A DNA stretch of 64,000 nucleotides, taken from positions 320,896 through 384,895 of the forward strand of contig NMRA01000083.1 in the NCBI GenBank assembly GCA_002633005.1, read 5' to 3'. Under the pieces are notes generated by a model. That model saw only the letters and a list, made by a program, of their open reading frames with translations, was not told the DNA's origin and did not search any database. Position 1 is the first letter of the stretch, and every line of letters starts with the position of its first letter. Positions 23,438 through 36,688 of the stretch are shown in pieces. Position numbers and translations under genes: made by a program. Origin of the DNA: Phoronis australis. Its lineage: Eukaryota > Phoronida > Phoronidae.

Positions 23438-25431
23438 AAGACTTGATAATTCATCTTTCAATAGAAATTGATGAAAATTCAGAGATAGGCAACTGCCTCA
23501 AACATTCATTACCAACTGACATAAAACACCAGCTTAAAACACAATAGCAAGTCCCCTGGGAAAATCCAATCCATGAAATTAAAAGTTTGTAATCAACCTT
23601 CCGTTATCGTGTGTGCCCACCTGTCTATAGGTACACCTATCATTATGCTGTGATCAGTTTATACAAAGAGCTGTTGGCTTAAGGTTACATAGGACCTTAT
23701 CGACAAGCCTGTGTGTTTAGCTACATACCTGTAAAATTATAGATTTTAACTTGGTATGTATTTTTTTAATGTAAAAAGCTTGTAGAATTTCATTTCGACT
23801 TTATACCAATCTGCCAATAATTGGGCCATGTGACTGTTGTCTTGTTTAATAAAATTTAGCAAAAAGGTTGATAGCATAACAATCAATAGCATGATCAAAT
23901 TTCGTTTGAGATAAAAATTGTCAAGAGGAAATCTCAAAAAGACTGTAACAGTTATCTAAATTATCATTTCGTTGTCATTTGAAGCAACTTATAAGTTTTT
24001 TATACACCCTCATGCAAAACTGGAACCGTTTCAAATAATTCCTAATAGTGCTTTGGAGAACAATGTACAAAACAAAGTATCTAGAAGTTTTATATGAAGC
24101 CGATCAGTCACTTGTGAGATATAATGCTCAGAATTTAGCCAAATCGGAACATTTTTCCAAGGTGCTACATAACACCATAAGGGGAACACAGCCTGGCAAT
24201 CTTGTGAATAAGCAATCAAATACAAGAAAGATTTCATACATCTAATACAATGAGACCAGATAGTTTTTACAAATCATTTTCCACTAAATCCCATTCCCTC
24301 ATTTATTACCATATAAACATGTAGGTCTCTAAATAATGGATTTGAACTTTGAATGAACTACTCATTCTCAAAATGCTAGGCACTGTATAAGTTTCGCGTG
24401 AACACATTTCAAGTGATTATTTCCCATTTTTTGGAGGTGGTAAATGATGTATCATTGCTCGAGTGTCAACGTACTGTTACAAGAAGCCTTCAATATCAAA
24501 GAAACAGCTTGTTGAAACAAAGGCAAAATATCCTGAACGATGTATTGAATTTGTTAAAGCAGAGCTTTGAAGCAAACAGCACTGATAACATTAGACTTTC
24601 TCAGGTAGAACGGCTAGCTTGTAGTACCAACAAGTGTGAAGAAAACAAAGACCAGAGTCGATCAAGCATGAAAACAGCAGGTAGGACCATGATTGAGTAG
24701 TGGTTAGAGGTCATTGTTTTGCTTATAGAAAAGATAGAGTGATTAAGTTACGCCAGGTGAACTTGACTGTTATTTTTATGGTAATTTTCTCTTGTTCTTT
24801 CTCAGCTCTTTGAAGTAGCGGCCAGCTAGTAGTCTTAACATGTGATTATGTCGGTGGCAGGACAGTCGTAGCCAGCTCTGGTAAGGCTCCACGGTCTGCA
24901 TCCTTAATGACATTCAGCAAATACAGGGTTAAGAGCCGCATACAAATGTTTGTTCAGAGCAAACTGGTACTTAAAAAAACGCTGCTGTCAAGTGGGCGGG
25001 ATCAGTGGACTGTAAGCACTTGAAACAAAGTGAAAAATAAAGGACTATTTGACTACTTTAGGATGCTTAGGTATCATCAATTAAACTGGCTGAAATGAAC
25101 TGCATAAGATGGCAAAATGGACTATAAAAAGCTGATTAATTGGACCACTTATAGCAAATGAAAACAACACATAAATGACGACCAAGCACTTAAGCAAACA
25201 GACAGAGAAATGGGACAAAAGAAAACGTAAGAAAATTAAACATAGAAAACAATGCCACGGAAATTTATTCAAGATTAATGTTTGCTCTTAAAAAATAGTT
25301 GCTCTTAAAAAATAAATCAAAGTACTTGTTAAGATAGTTATAAAACCTGAACCTTAGCTTAAGTAGATTAATATATTGTTGAGCAATGGTTATTGAGCAA
25401 TTGTGAACCATTTGTTTAAACAGTCTGAAAT
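23438..25431. other. Intergenic, no firm gene
   Basis: Near 23681 a GGTTACATAGGACCTTATC motif resembles ends of the PIF/Harbinger-like family. A 100-codon open frame at 24398-24700 begins with GTG and is Gln/Asn/Leu-rich, with possible donors at 24605 and 24680. It resembles no family I know and could be chance. Otherwise nothing seen. Confidence 0.35.
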
Positions 25432-25653
25432 TGACAACCAATCATATTCATATCCCTACACAACACACTGACAACCAATCATATTCATATCCCTACACAA
25501 TACACTGATAACCAATCATATTCATATCCCTACACAACACACTGATAACCAATCATATTCATATCCCTACACAACACATTGACAACCAATCATATTCATA
25601 TCCCTACACAACACATTGACAACCAATCATATTCATATCCCTACGCAACACAT
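25432..25653. repeat. 37-bp minisatellite, six copies, each with a CCAAT box
   Basis: Six head-to-tail units of exactly 37 bp, each containing TGAYAACCAATCATATTCAT followed by ATCCCTAC. Units differ at one to three positions. Each holds an AACCAATCA motif matching the NF-Y consensus, giving six phased CCAAT boxes in 222 bp. There are no spacers, so it is not a CRISPR array. Confidence 0.95.
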
Positions 25654-26871
25654 TACTCAAGATTATTCAGGGTGTTTCAAAATTATGGAATATGTATTAT
25701 TGTATGGCCTGGCCCATTCAAATTGATACGTGGGATACTTAAAATAAAGCTTATACACAGAAGTAAGCAACATCTGGTGTCTGTTTCATAAAAATGACTT
25801 GGACAGGAATTTGGTTTATATTTTTGAAAAATAATTAAATCTCACATAAGCAACAACACGACATCTCTGAGAATATACTCACTACCCTTTAGTTACCGAG
25901 ATGATCTATATAAATTATTTCTTGGATAATGATTAAACAGCAAGATCATTATTCAGTATGGTAAAGTATCTCAACCTTAGGACTCAATATGGCTGACAGA
26001 TTATTTAATTTGAAAAACGTTGAGTTTTTTGTTATTTTAATGTTTAATAATAGCATGTGACATCAAATTTCACAATGTCATACTAAACAATAGGCTAACC
26101 CAAATGTAGGTAATTTTGATTTTTTAAAAGAACAAAAGATTGTTCACATAACTTATTTCAAAATCCCCACAACATGACACAATCAATCCTCATCTCGCGA
26201 AATGCAGCGGGGTACGTAACCAAGATCTAGAAATTGGTATGCTTCAAGAGCCATATTTTCGTATTCTTATGTGAAACTGTTTAAGCTAAAATAGCTCAAA
26301 AACGTGTAATACATGATGGTAACAAAACAACACATAAAAGAAAAAAAAATTAACGGTGAAACTTTTTGTGTACAGGCTGAAACCCTAAAATTTGAGGTAC
26401 CCTGATAGTCAAAATCCAGAAAAAATTTACTTATTCCGACATAAGACAATCAGTAAACCCGAAAATATACAGAAAGCCATTAAAATTTCATTAACCCATT
26501 TTCATCAAAGACTTCAATCATCAAATTAACTAGAAGAGTCTTAAGTTTTCAGAAACACATGTAAATTTCAAATTTTTGCCACACGTGTCTTTGTTCAAGC
26601 GGCTGTAATGAAAAAACAAATTCGGTGACTCCCAAATTTTTTTAGAAAATTTGAAGTAGGCAATCAGGATACAAGTTGCAAAAATTTAAAACAATTTCAA
26701 CGATAAATTAGAGCTGTGTCACTAAGAAATAAAAATTATAGTAGCAAGTGATACACTGTTGTGGAGCTCACCCGTAATGATAAACTGGATATTGGTATAT
26801 CAAAGTACTGTAATGAATTGTCAAAAAACTCATCACTTTCCATAAAACCCACACAAAATAATAAATCCAAA
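25654..26871. other. Intergenic, nothing recognised
   Basis: AT-rich sequence without a supported gene or clear repeat. Confidence 0.5.
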
Positions 26872-26873
26872 TA

Positions 26874-28425
26874 CCGTATTCGCCGTAATAACCGCCCAGG
26901 GCACTTAGAAAAGTTCGGTTCAGGGGGGGCGCTTATTATAACCCAAGGCGGTTGAAACCCGGTCTCCGAAACGGGTGAAATCGGAAGCTAAGATTCATCA
27001 AATTTACGCTCTGTGACGCATGTAATCTATCAAAGACTTTCAACAAAACTGTGGTGCATTGCTATCAAACTTTGCTGCTAAATTACGATCATTGTACAGA
27101 AAATTGTGCTAAAATCCCAGGGCGAAAACTCGCCAACTGACTGCTTCGAAATCGCCGTCTTCGATATGGCGACTTCAATGCTTGAATAAAAATGGTTTCG
27201 ATAAAGTGCCTGAAATCCTCATTAAATTTTATAAGTACCGTGTCTAAGGTTTTTAAGTTCCCGTGGAGTCTGGATTAACGGCAGGTTTAAGTATAAATCT
27301 GTGCAACATCGTGCCATCTACATATAGTCCGAATACCTATAGTCGTCAGGCTCCAAAGGTCGTCCGCCATCTTCTGTCGCGTGCAGCGCAGCCACGCGGG
27401 ACTTAGCGTTCCAATTTGGAGTGCTCGTCTGCACGTTAGGTACTAACCTCTCGGGGGAAACACGCATGGAAGAACTGAGACTAAAATTAATGCATTTACT
27501 GACTGTTTTTTTGAGACCACTCAAAAACTTGTAGATTTTACTAACGCACTTTTTTGTTCATTTTCAGAAGATATTTTCGAAATTAAATTTTCTTCAGACG
27601 GAACTTTAACCTACCCAGATATTGTTTATGCAATGTATCTATTTGTCCCAGGCACCAACCGACACCCGTTAGGCCAAAGGAAAAACGCAACAGACAAATG
27701 GAACACGCTGGGTGCTTAACAGTTTCGGCCCACGCCTTGGTCATCAAAATATTGTCCACTTATTTTTTATTGCAAAACAAAGTACTGAGCTCAACATTTA
27801 TGTTGAAATTTTTGGTTAAAGCATTTTGAATTTATTTGAAGAAAATTAAAATACTTGAATTGATAGAGAATGGCCACCAATAAAGTAAAACATTGACTTT
27901 ATTTCACTATATTGCATTGTTACATACAACACAGCATGACATAATCAAAAATAAAAGAAGAGATTGAGCAATAAAATGCAAATACAACTTGNNNNNNNNN
28001 NNNNNNNNNNNNNNNNNNNNNNNNNNNNNNNNNNNNNNNNNNNNNNNNNNNNNNNNNNNNNNNNNNNNNNNNNNNNNNNNNNNNNNNNNNNNNNNNNNNN
28101 NNNNNNNNNNNNNNNNNNNNNNNNNNNNNNNNNNNNNTGGGACACGGTCGTCGCGAGAGCGTAGCAACGCTGTTGCGTTCTTTTTGAAGCGCTGCTTTAC
28201 TTTGTCACGGCTAAATACAAACGTAGCAGTGCCGCTGGTGGTCTAGAAGACCCGTACAAAAAATTTTTGATAAACTGAAGACGTTACTGTAGCCGAGTTT
28301 TAGGACTGTAGGTACGTCATTGTTCGCATGTACACGTTCATGGACTGGGCGCTTATTTCAGCAAAGTCTGAAAACGCGTGGGGGGGCGCTTATAGGGGCA
28401 TGGGCGGTTATTACGGCGAATACGG
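26874..28425. mobile_element. TA-flanked DNA transposon, copy 1 (non-autonomous)
   Basis: Inverted ends CCGTATTCGCCGTAATAACC and its mirror GGTTATTACGGCGAATACGG are perfect over at least 25 bp, and TA lies on both sides (26872-26873, 28426-28427). The inner sequence (CCCGGTCTCCGAAACGGG about 26960-26978) recurs in copies at 30312 and 45915. No transposase seen, though a 146-bp gap hides part. The TA target suggests a mariner-like or other TA-targeting group; the superfamily is not assigned. Confidence 0.75.
27992..28137. other. Assembly gap (146 N)
   Basis: Run of unknown bases inside transposon copy 1. Apparent open frames across it are meaningless. Confidence 1.
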
Positions 28426-28691
28426 TAATGTCCTAATCTATTGCCATATTCCTGGACATTGTCAATATAAAGTCATTAAAAATCGATTCTCACCTGCATA
28501 TCATATGTGTCATTGCCAATTCATCTTCAATTCATTTGCGGTTCAATTACTAAAATAAACCTGTTTTACTTAAGGTAAAGAGTGGTTGAGTGACCCTCAA
28601 GTACCAAACTGAAGCATATCTAATCTTGAGAACAAGTGTGGTTTCTGCTCTAGCACAACTGAGGAATACAAGTAAATCAGGGGTGACTTAA

Positions 28692-29354
28692 GGAGGCACT
28701 GAACAGTTCTCACAGGGGTTTGCCTGTCAGCACACACGTCAATGGACTCTTCACCCTTTCTTCACTCTATCAAAAACTGCATACAAATGAAAAAAATTTT
28801 GAGTCATTTCACATCACAAGCCCTACAGATGAGTGCAGAAACTTTATTCTCTCTTGTATTTTTGACCCTCTCACTCCCAATGGAAACTAAGTCAGACTAA
28901 GAAAAATAAGGGCAAAAAATTGCAAAATCGGCACTTTTCACCTCAAAACCACCACTTCCCCGCCGATGCTCGACTAAAGCCAACATTAGATTCCGAAAGC
29001 AATTTCCTACCGATTTCAAAAATGTGGTCCAAAAGTACTGTCAACCAATGAGTTTTTTTTTGCAAATCTGGCTTGTTTGAGGGATGCCTGAAATCACGGC
29101 CAATTTCTCAGTTGCTACACAGCAATGCACAATTGCAACAGGGGGAGCCACCATCTTGAAGGAAAGTGTAGCTACAGCCGAGAAAGTGGCCTTTTCTCAT
29201 TCTCAGCATGTTCACAAATACAAACAAACCACATTCACTGAACCTACATGCAGTGCCTACTGACAAAATGCTCCCTAACTTGGCCTACACCAAAATTTTA
29301 ATATTTTGGCAATGCAAATTGGCCGCGGCTGCAGCCTAACTGTTCAGTGCCACC
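28692..29354. mobile_element. TTAA-flanked MITE
   Basis: The ends GGAGGCACTGAACAGTT and AACTGTTCAGTGCCACC are inverted repeats with one mismatch, and each is bordered by TTAA (28688-28691 and 29355-29358). TTAA duplication points to the piggyBac or Kolobok groups. The 663-bp interior has no transposase. Confidence 0.8.
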
Positions 29355-30311
29355 TTAAGACAAGACAGACGTTTGGTCTTACGCTTGCACTTCCCAGTTG
29401 GTGAATAAAGGTTTACATAAAAAATTTCAAGGGCATCACAGTCTAGAAATAAGTTACAGAAACTATCACCATAACTAGCAGATTTGAGTATATACTCAGA
29501 ATTATTTTTCAGAAATAGTAATGTGTAGAGCGTGAGACCAAATTTCTGACTTGTTGAGTCTTATAGGATATCTCAAACCTCATTCACAAAAATTGGCCCT
29601 TTTTACAATATTTCAAACATGTCTAACAAAATCCCTTATCTTCAATCTTGGGAAACTTCAAAACCATACGAAATATATAACGTGTAGCAAGAAAAAATAG
29701 AAGAACCACCTAGAAATCGCAGCTGCGTGGAAAATTGTTAACCACTTATCCGAGGTCAAAGATTACAGGGCTGTCACTTAAATCAAATCTCCCACCAGGC
29801 ACAGATTAGTACCCCCAGTCCTTTCTTCCACCCATTTGCCATAATACTGGGTCAAAGAGGTGTACATGTGATAGGAAGATGTTGGGGAAAACAAAGACAA
29901 AATGCAGATCCTGAGGGAGTTGTGCGTCTGGATGCACACAACCGTTGGGAACGAATGGTCCAAGTCACCGCATGTCACTGTGACTTTTGTGTTCGCGAAC
30001 ATAGCAAGTTGTGAAAAGAGATAAATCCTCACCCAAATTCATTACTTTGATAGGTAATTCGACATTTCACTGTTTTGATCTCATGCTCATGACGCGCTTT
30101 AACCATCCAATCGATTTCTGTTCATTTCACTCTTGCTATCTATCATATCACCCTCCTGGCATGTGAGGTATGTGTGTGTGTGTGCGTGCGTGTGTGTTGC
30201 AATGAACTGTTGACCTATGTTTAAGTAGTTCAACTAATGACCAGCATGTTGGACTGGAGACAGTCACAAAATTAAACGATTTAATTAGTGATTAGACAAG
30301 TTAATTACATA

Positions 30312-33300
30312 CGGTATTTGCCCTAATAAGCACCCACAACTCTTAGAAAAATTCGCTTTAGGAAGGGGGTGCTCATTATAGCCCAAAAGTGGTCGAAACC
30401 CGGTCTCCGAAACAAGTGAAATCGTAAGCTAGAATTCATCAAATTTATGCTCTGTTACTCATCTGTAACCTATGACAGAGTTTCTACAAAATTGCAGTGT
30501 ATTGCTATCAAACTTTTGTTAAATTACGAGCATTTTTCAGAAAATCTCAGTGTGAAAACTCGCCGACTGGTGCGTCGTTGCCTCGCGATTGCTGATAGGC
30601 CAACTTGAATTCTTGATTAAAAATATAGTTTCAATTCAACAAATTACCTGAAGTGCTCCTTAAGTTTTCAAAATAGTGTGACTTCGATTTTTAAGTTCCT
30701 GTGGAGTCGGGATTAACAGCATATCAAGTCCGAATCTGCACTACGTCGTACACATGTTGTTGTCACGTGATGTTTGTTTTGAGCGAGGAGCGAGCGTGTA
30801 CGTGTCATCAGAGTTCATTTGTCACTGAGAGTAAACGCGATGTTACAATCTAGGTGTTCATTGTAACTAAGGAAATTAACACAAGCAGTAATGCAGAATG
30901 TGTTTTATTTAGCACATGTTGATCCCATCTGCTAAAAAACGTTCGATGCTTGAGAATTGACCTATCGCAAGCTCCATACCCTTGCGAAAAGTCACGTGAC
31001 ACCCGACAAACAAGCAAGATATCAGTGGCAAATAAATACACAGTAGATAAACAACGTTCCTGGTTTTTTGCACTTTCCAAAAACGTTTTGACAAAGACAA
31101 CAGGCAGTACTTTTCAGCTGAGAATCGTATGTTCATGAAAAATATTTCGGAGCCAGCGAAAATCCAAAGAACCCCACACGGGGTCCACCTTCACTTGAAA
31201 ACTGACAAGGCCACTGATCCGATATGTTCATGTAAAGCTGGGTATTTGCCTTAAAGTCAAATCATCTGTACGATGCCATAGATTTCAGGATATTTCGAAC
31301 AAAATCAGTGAAGATTCGCTGATATTTTTATTCTGCCTTCTGCTAAATTCCGCCAAATGAAAAGTCGGCCACAACAGATTGTATTCTCCAAGTAAAGTAG
31401 ATCTAGTCGATAGCACTGTTTACACTTTCTGCTCTTTGAGCAAAATATTTTGATTAAAAATCAGGTCGGTAGCTCAGGCACATATTCAACTTATCCTAGG
31501 CAAGCAGTTAGCTCTGGTAGGTCTAGGGCTGTGTCCAAAAGTCAAATTAACTCATGGAATTGGCCGTAATTCAGTGTACCATCAAGGCATTTAAGTTAGG
31601 TTTCATATTTTTTGTAGTTTCATTGCATAAAAGTAATTTGCATTTAATCTTAAACTTAGCATGATCACTAAGCTGTGGTATGGTAACAAAATATGACGAA
31701 TTTGGTGTAGTGGCAAAAAGTGGCCATTTACAAAAAGAACAACAAGAGCAACGCTGAGCGTTGAAATGCGCCCACAAATGCATTTCAAATGGTGTGCTTT
31801 TAGGGTTATTTATTTGTATCATAAAAATGGCCACTAGATGGCGCAAAAACATACAATCCATCCAAAAACATGAACATGCCATATTTCATAAAAATCTGTC
31901 AAGGAACTTCAGAGAAACAAAGGAAAACAGAATTAAATGAAATTGCCACTAGTGGGCACAGTGTCCGTTGGATCTGCCTGAAAGTCGTTGTCTGTTGTTA
32001 TCTTCATATAAATACACTTACTAAATTTAGTAAAGATCCTGCAGTGGGTTTAGGAGATACAACTATGGGCGCAAAACAAAACTACCAATAGGAGGCGCCA
32101 CAGTAGTCAGTCACCATCATCAAAGGTCGTCTTCACACTGAGAAAATATATATTTAATATATATTTTCAAATGATTAGGTTGATACAGGGGTGGAAGCCA
32201 AAAACAAGATTTGAAAACAGCAAAAATGGCCACTAGGTGGTGCAAAATACGTAGAATCATCACACCAATAGATGCCTATATTTAAAATTTCATGAAAATC
32301 TGTTGAGGACCTTTGAAGATACAAAGTTAAACGTAAAAAACTAATACTGCCACTAGGGGGCACAGCAGTAGTTAGATATGTCCAAACGTCGTCATCCGTA
32401 GTTAACATCATATAAATACACTTGCTAAATTAAGTAAAGATCATGCAAACGGTTTAGGAGATACAGCCATAGGCACAAAAAAACAAAACTGCCACTAGGA
32501 GGTGCCACAGTAGTCAAAATCTTCGGAAAATCATCGTCAACCGTCCTCTTTAGGGTAAACACATACATGCCAATTTTCACAATCGTCGTTTGAGCGGTTT
32601 GGTTGATAGAGGGATGGATGCAAAAAAACAGACTCAAAAACAGTAAAAATGGCCGCAAGGTGGCGCAAACTACGTCGAATCCATCCAAAAGCGGAAGGAT
32701 AGCATCATCTCACTAATAGGTGCCTACATACCAAAGTTCATGAAAATACGTTAAGGACTTTTGCAGATACAGAAGTAAACATAAAAAATAAAACTGCCAC
32801 TAGAGGGCACATCAGTAGTCGGATCTGTCCGAAAGTCATCGTCTGTTGCTAACATTATATAAATATACTTACTAAATTTCGTAAAAATCCTATGAACGGT
32901 TTAGGAGATACAGCCATAGGTGCAAAAAAAAAACAAAATTCCCACTAGGAGGTACCACAATAGTCAAAATCGTCGGAAAATCATCGTCAACCATCCTCTT
33001 CATAGTAAGCACATACATGCCAATTTTCACAATCATCCTTTGCGCGGTTTGGTTGATAGAGGGGTGGACGTAAAAAAAACGACTCGAAAACAGTAAAAAT
33101 GGCCACTAGGTGATGCAAACTACGTCAAATCCATCCGAAAACAGGAGGATAGTGTCTTTACGCTAATAGGTGCCTATATATCAAATTGCATGAAAATCTG
33201 TTAAGGACTTTTTAAGATACAAAGGTAACCGTAAAAAAATAAAATTGCCACTAGGGGGCACACTGGTAGTCGGATCCGTCCGCAAGTTCGCTCATGCCGT

Positions 33301-34943
33301 CCCATTCACGAATGGAACATATGTGCCAAATTTCATGAACATATGTCAAAGGGTTTTGGAGATAGAGCAGCGGACGCCGGACGGACGGAGATGATGGCAT
33401 AATGCGTCCACATGTAAATATGTGGGCGCATAAAAATTGTTTTTTAAAGCTTCATAAATCCATGCCGGCATCGTGTTTGAACATCTACAAAATGAGCTCT
33501 CCTTAACTCTACAGGCGTAGTGTATACTAGAAGTTCTCATCAAAATTTAATTCACCTGTTTATTTTTTCGTGACAACAGCTTGAACGAAGCTTTGAGTGC
33601 AGTAATTTAGTGGCCTCCCAGCATGTGCCGATCAAATCTATCAATTTTGGTTGAAAAGTTCTGTTGAACGCCAGCCTACAGGTATATGAATAACAAAAAA
33701 TGTACCTTTGCTACGAAACAGAACGATGTCCATTATAGGTCTACATAAATGAAAAATAATAAAAAATGTCCTTAAAAACAACTTTCCGGGAACTACCGCT
33801 AGACTAGTGCTCGGATCCAGTGCCGAGACAGAGGCCCCCACATGAGTGAAACTCCCGAGTCAAAATCAGATATGCCTACAGTATAACCACCAAACTGAAA
33901 AGTACATATCTTAGAACAAATATAGTTGTGTTTAAACCTTCGAGTAATCCAGCAACATTGTTAAGTTTAGCTGCTCGTGTGTCGTGTGGCCGTGCACACA
34001 GTTTGATCCATTGTTTACACAGGCGACAGCAGTTTTCGGCTTAGGGAATGCCCAAAAAATGATGGGATATTCTACTCTAGCTGCATAACGGCAGTCAGAA
34101 CTACACACGACACATCAACACTGTTTCACCATTTTTATTGCACAATTTTTTGAGCTATAGAAATAAGCTTTACCAACAACGACACTGTTTGTCGGGTAAA
34201 ATGGCAGCTTGGAAATGCAGACGAAGGTGTGTCAAGAATGCTGCGTTCTGACTGGTTGATTAAGACGTCAGTCAAACTCCTGGCGATAGGTCAATTGTCT
34301 CAGTAAGGCCGATGCTATTGAGTCGCCAGGTGACTGAATGCGTGGCAGTCTAACAGTTATTTTTCAGGAGACTCGAGGGGTGCAAGGGTGTGGAAGTGTT
34401 CACTACAGTGAGTCATTTTGACTTAAAAAACACCAATTACGACTAATTTAATAATTCCCCCTTAAAAATAACGCAAACGTTTTTTACGGAATTAGAAAGT
34501 TTCGTTAATAAGTGCCAGTATTTATTTCTTGCCGATGCTATGCTACCCGTTTCATGAATATAGCTTCCGAAGACTAATTTTCGATGACAGGTACTTGAAT
34601 GTAGCGCGCGCTTCCTGGCCACGTGCTTTTAACTGAACAAAGGTCAAGTTTTTATTAGTCTTTGATTCGTGCTTGTGTTCTTTTTGAAGCACAGCAGAAG
34701 TTTGAAGTGTATAGCTGGTCACAGCTAAATACCGACATAGCGGCGATTCTTGTGGTCTACAAATTTCACCCACGATTTTTTCAGGACTGCCTGATCTTAT
34801 TGATAAAAATTGAAGACGTTACTGTAGAATTTTAGAACTGTAGATAAGGCATTTTTCGCATGGACCAGGCGCTTATTTTAGCAAAGTTTGAAAACGCGTG
34901 GAGGCGCTTATAGGAGTATGGGCGCTTATTAGGGCGAATATGG
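30312..34943. mobile_element. TA-flanked DNA transposon, copy 2, inside copy A
   Basis: The left end CGGTATTTGCCCTAATAAGC and the right end GCTTATTAGGGCGAATATGG are imperfect inverted repeats with TA outside (30310-30311, 34944-34945). The inner part near 30390-30720 matches copies 1 and 3. Comparison with copy B of the host repeat shows an empty site, confirming the boundaries. It itself contains the CTCF-like array (31790-33440). No intact transposase seen. Confidence 0.8.
31790..33440 (+). repeat. Tandem array with 11 CTCF-core-like motifs
   Basis: Motifs of the form (G/T)GCCACTAGRKGGCRC start near 31829, 31944, 32084, 32228, 32348, 32490, 32651, 32795, 32939, 33101 and 33245, all in one orientation with spacing mostly 140-161 bp. 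Three motif flavours alternate, giving a higher unit of about 450 bp (for example 32228, 32651, 33101). The text between them (ATGAAAATCTGTTRAGGAC, TTTAGGAGATACAGCCATAG) is also repeated. The array ends in GGACGCCGGACGGACGGAG. CTCF binding itself is inference. Confidence 0.8.
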
Positions 34944-35604
34944 TATTGCAAATTCAGTTGACATTGAGAGTGAATGTTGAAATGGCAAACATGGTAAACG
35001 CATGTATAGGTTATACTGACCGAAAACAAGTTTTCATGGAATAATTAAGAGATTTTCACATCTCCCTACTTAATTGGCTTTTTCTCGCCTTCGGCAAATC
35101 AACTTAATTTTAACTCAGCAACACAAGTTCTTGAAAACAGCTCGGTGGATTTCGCAGATATTTATTCATCAAACTCAAAAAAGCTGTCAGAATTTTCAAT
35201 ATAAAGGCCTAGTTTTTGCATAATGTAACAAACACGAATATAACTATTTTTTATAAAAAATACCTTCCATTTTGCAAGTTGATTTGTCATGGAAACCAAA
35301 CTAAAAAACGGTAATAGAAAATTCCTAACAACATTTTGAGGTAACAGGTGAAGTTTTTTAAAGGTTTCATTATAAAATCTACTGAGGCATTACTTTGGTA
35401 CGAATGTACCTATCATAAAAATGAAATTTTGACCGAAAAAAGGTGTTCAAGTAATAATAATAATAATGGCACATAAATCTAAAACATATTCTTATATGCC
35501 TGATCTTTTTTCTTTCAGAAAATATATATTTTTACTAGTTGCCCAACCCTGTTTTTTGACATACGCGTTAGAATGGAGGCCACTAAATCAGATTTGAGAT
35601 AACC

Positions 35605-36377
35605 TTTAGTCAATTATCATGAAACAGACCCTAGGGAATGATGGAGATATTTTGAAGTGTAGAAACTTTAAGATTTAAAACATATCTTGAATGGGAGATG
35701 AGATATAGACAATTACCAAGACATCAGTGACAACTCGTCAATGGCACAGGCTTAACGTTACACATGCACCATAAGTAACATAGTGCTGTAATCTGACGGA
35801 TATGGTACCCTATGAAAATGCTGAGGTCAGCGACATCTCTACATTTGATGTGCTATGATAAGTATTGAAAAAGGTACTCTACAACATGGTTGAAACTGAC
35901 AATTGACCAATCGCAAGATCCGCCCCTTTGCAAAATGTTGACAAAGTTACAAACAATAACTTTTACTCGGCAACATGTTGTTTGTTAGGTAAAATGGCAG
36001 CTTGGAAACGATGTGTCAAGAATGCTGCGTTCTCATTGGTCAGTTAAGCCATCACTAAAAATCCTGGCGATAGATCAACTATTGTGCCGAGCAAATGTAA
36101 GCGCATTGTCATTAAATCTCCTTGCGACACATTTCATGATTATCTACTGAATGGAGCTGTTGCTACAGCACGGTCAATTGTGTCCAGGTGCAGCCTGTTT
36201 GGATATGCACCTCGCCTTGTGAGAACGCACAGAGATTCGCAAGAATTCTTAAAAATGATTAGAAATATTTAGAAGAGTTTATACAGCCAGCCAGTTGTGT
36301 AAACAATTACTGTGGTAAAATCTAGTATCATGTGAACAGAGAACTAGCTTTGAGAGGTAGTAAATTCTAACTTGAAG
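35605..36377. other. Intergenic with a partial transposon-derived copy
   Basis: About 35900-36080 (GGTAAAATGGCAGCTTGGAA, GTGTCAAGAATGCTGCGTTC) matches the interior of TA transposon copy 2 near 34195-34300. Otherwise nothing recognised. Confidence 0.55.
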
Positions 36378-36688
36378 CACAGGCGTTCTCAGCTTCTCAT
36401 TGTCCCCAATACAAACTGCAAGGTATGACACTCGGGACTAAAAATTCCACGGGTGCTTCAATTCAGCTATGCATATCAAACACAAAACTCAATAAATTTA
36501 CACAAAACAGGGGTTCGACAAACCACGAGCAATTGTTCTTTCACGGCTGAATTGAAGCACCCATGGAATTTCTAGTCCCAAGTGTCATACCTTGTAGTAT
36601 ATTATGTAAATATATGTATTTATATGTTTATATATATGTATATGTATATAATGTATTGGTGACCATCAGAAGCTGAGGGTGCGTGTGC
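36378..36688. mobile_element. Foldback element K, copy 2
   Basis: It starts CACAGGCGTTCTCAGCTTCT and ends AGAAGCTGAGGGTGCGTGTG, with CTTGAAG repeated on both sides as a target duplication. Inner inverted arms (CAAGGTATGACACTCGGGAC against its mirror near 36575-36596) span about 50 bp. An AT-rich (TATATG)n run lies at 36600-36655. Related to copy 1 at 38589. Confidence 0.8.

Larger units (their letters stand above)
29566..35604. mobile_element. PIF/Harbinger-like element, copy A, split by transposon copy 2
   Basis: The left part is 29566-30309 and the right part 34946-35604. Together they align along their length with the intact copy at 46238-47658. Ends are GGATATCTCAAACCT and AGRTTTGAGATAACC, inverted repeats. 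A short GT-rich run sits at about 30171-30200. The 4.6-kb TA transposon at 30312-34943 interrupts it. No transposase frame was recognised. The superfamily call rests on the TAA flanks of copy B. Confidence 0.7.

Noticed and set aside
25432-25653. Regular repeats resembling a CRISPR array
   Set aside because: The 37-bp units are contiguous with no unique spacers, and the DNA is from an animal nucleus.
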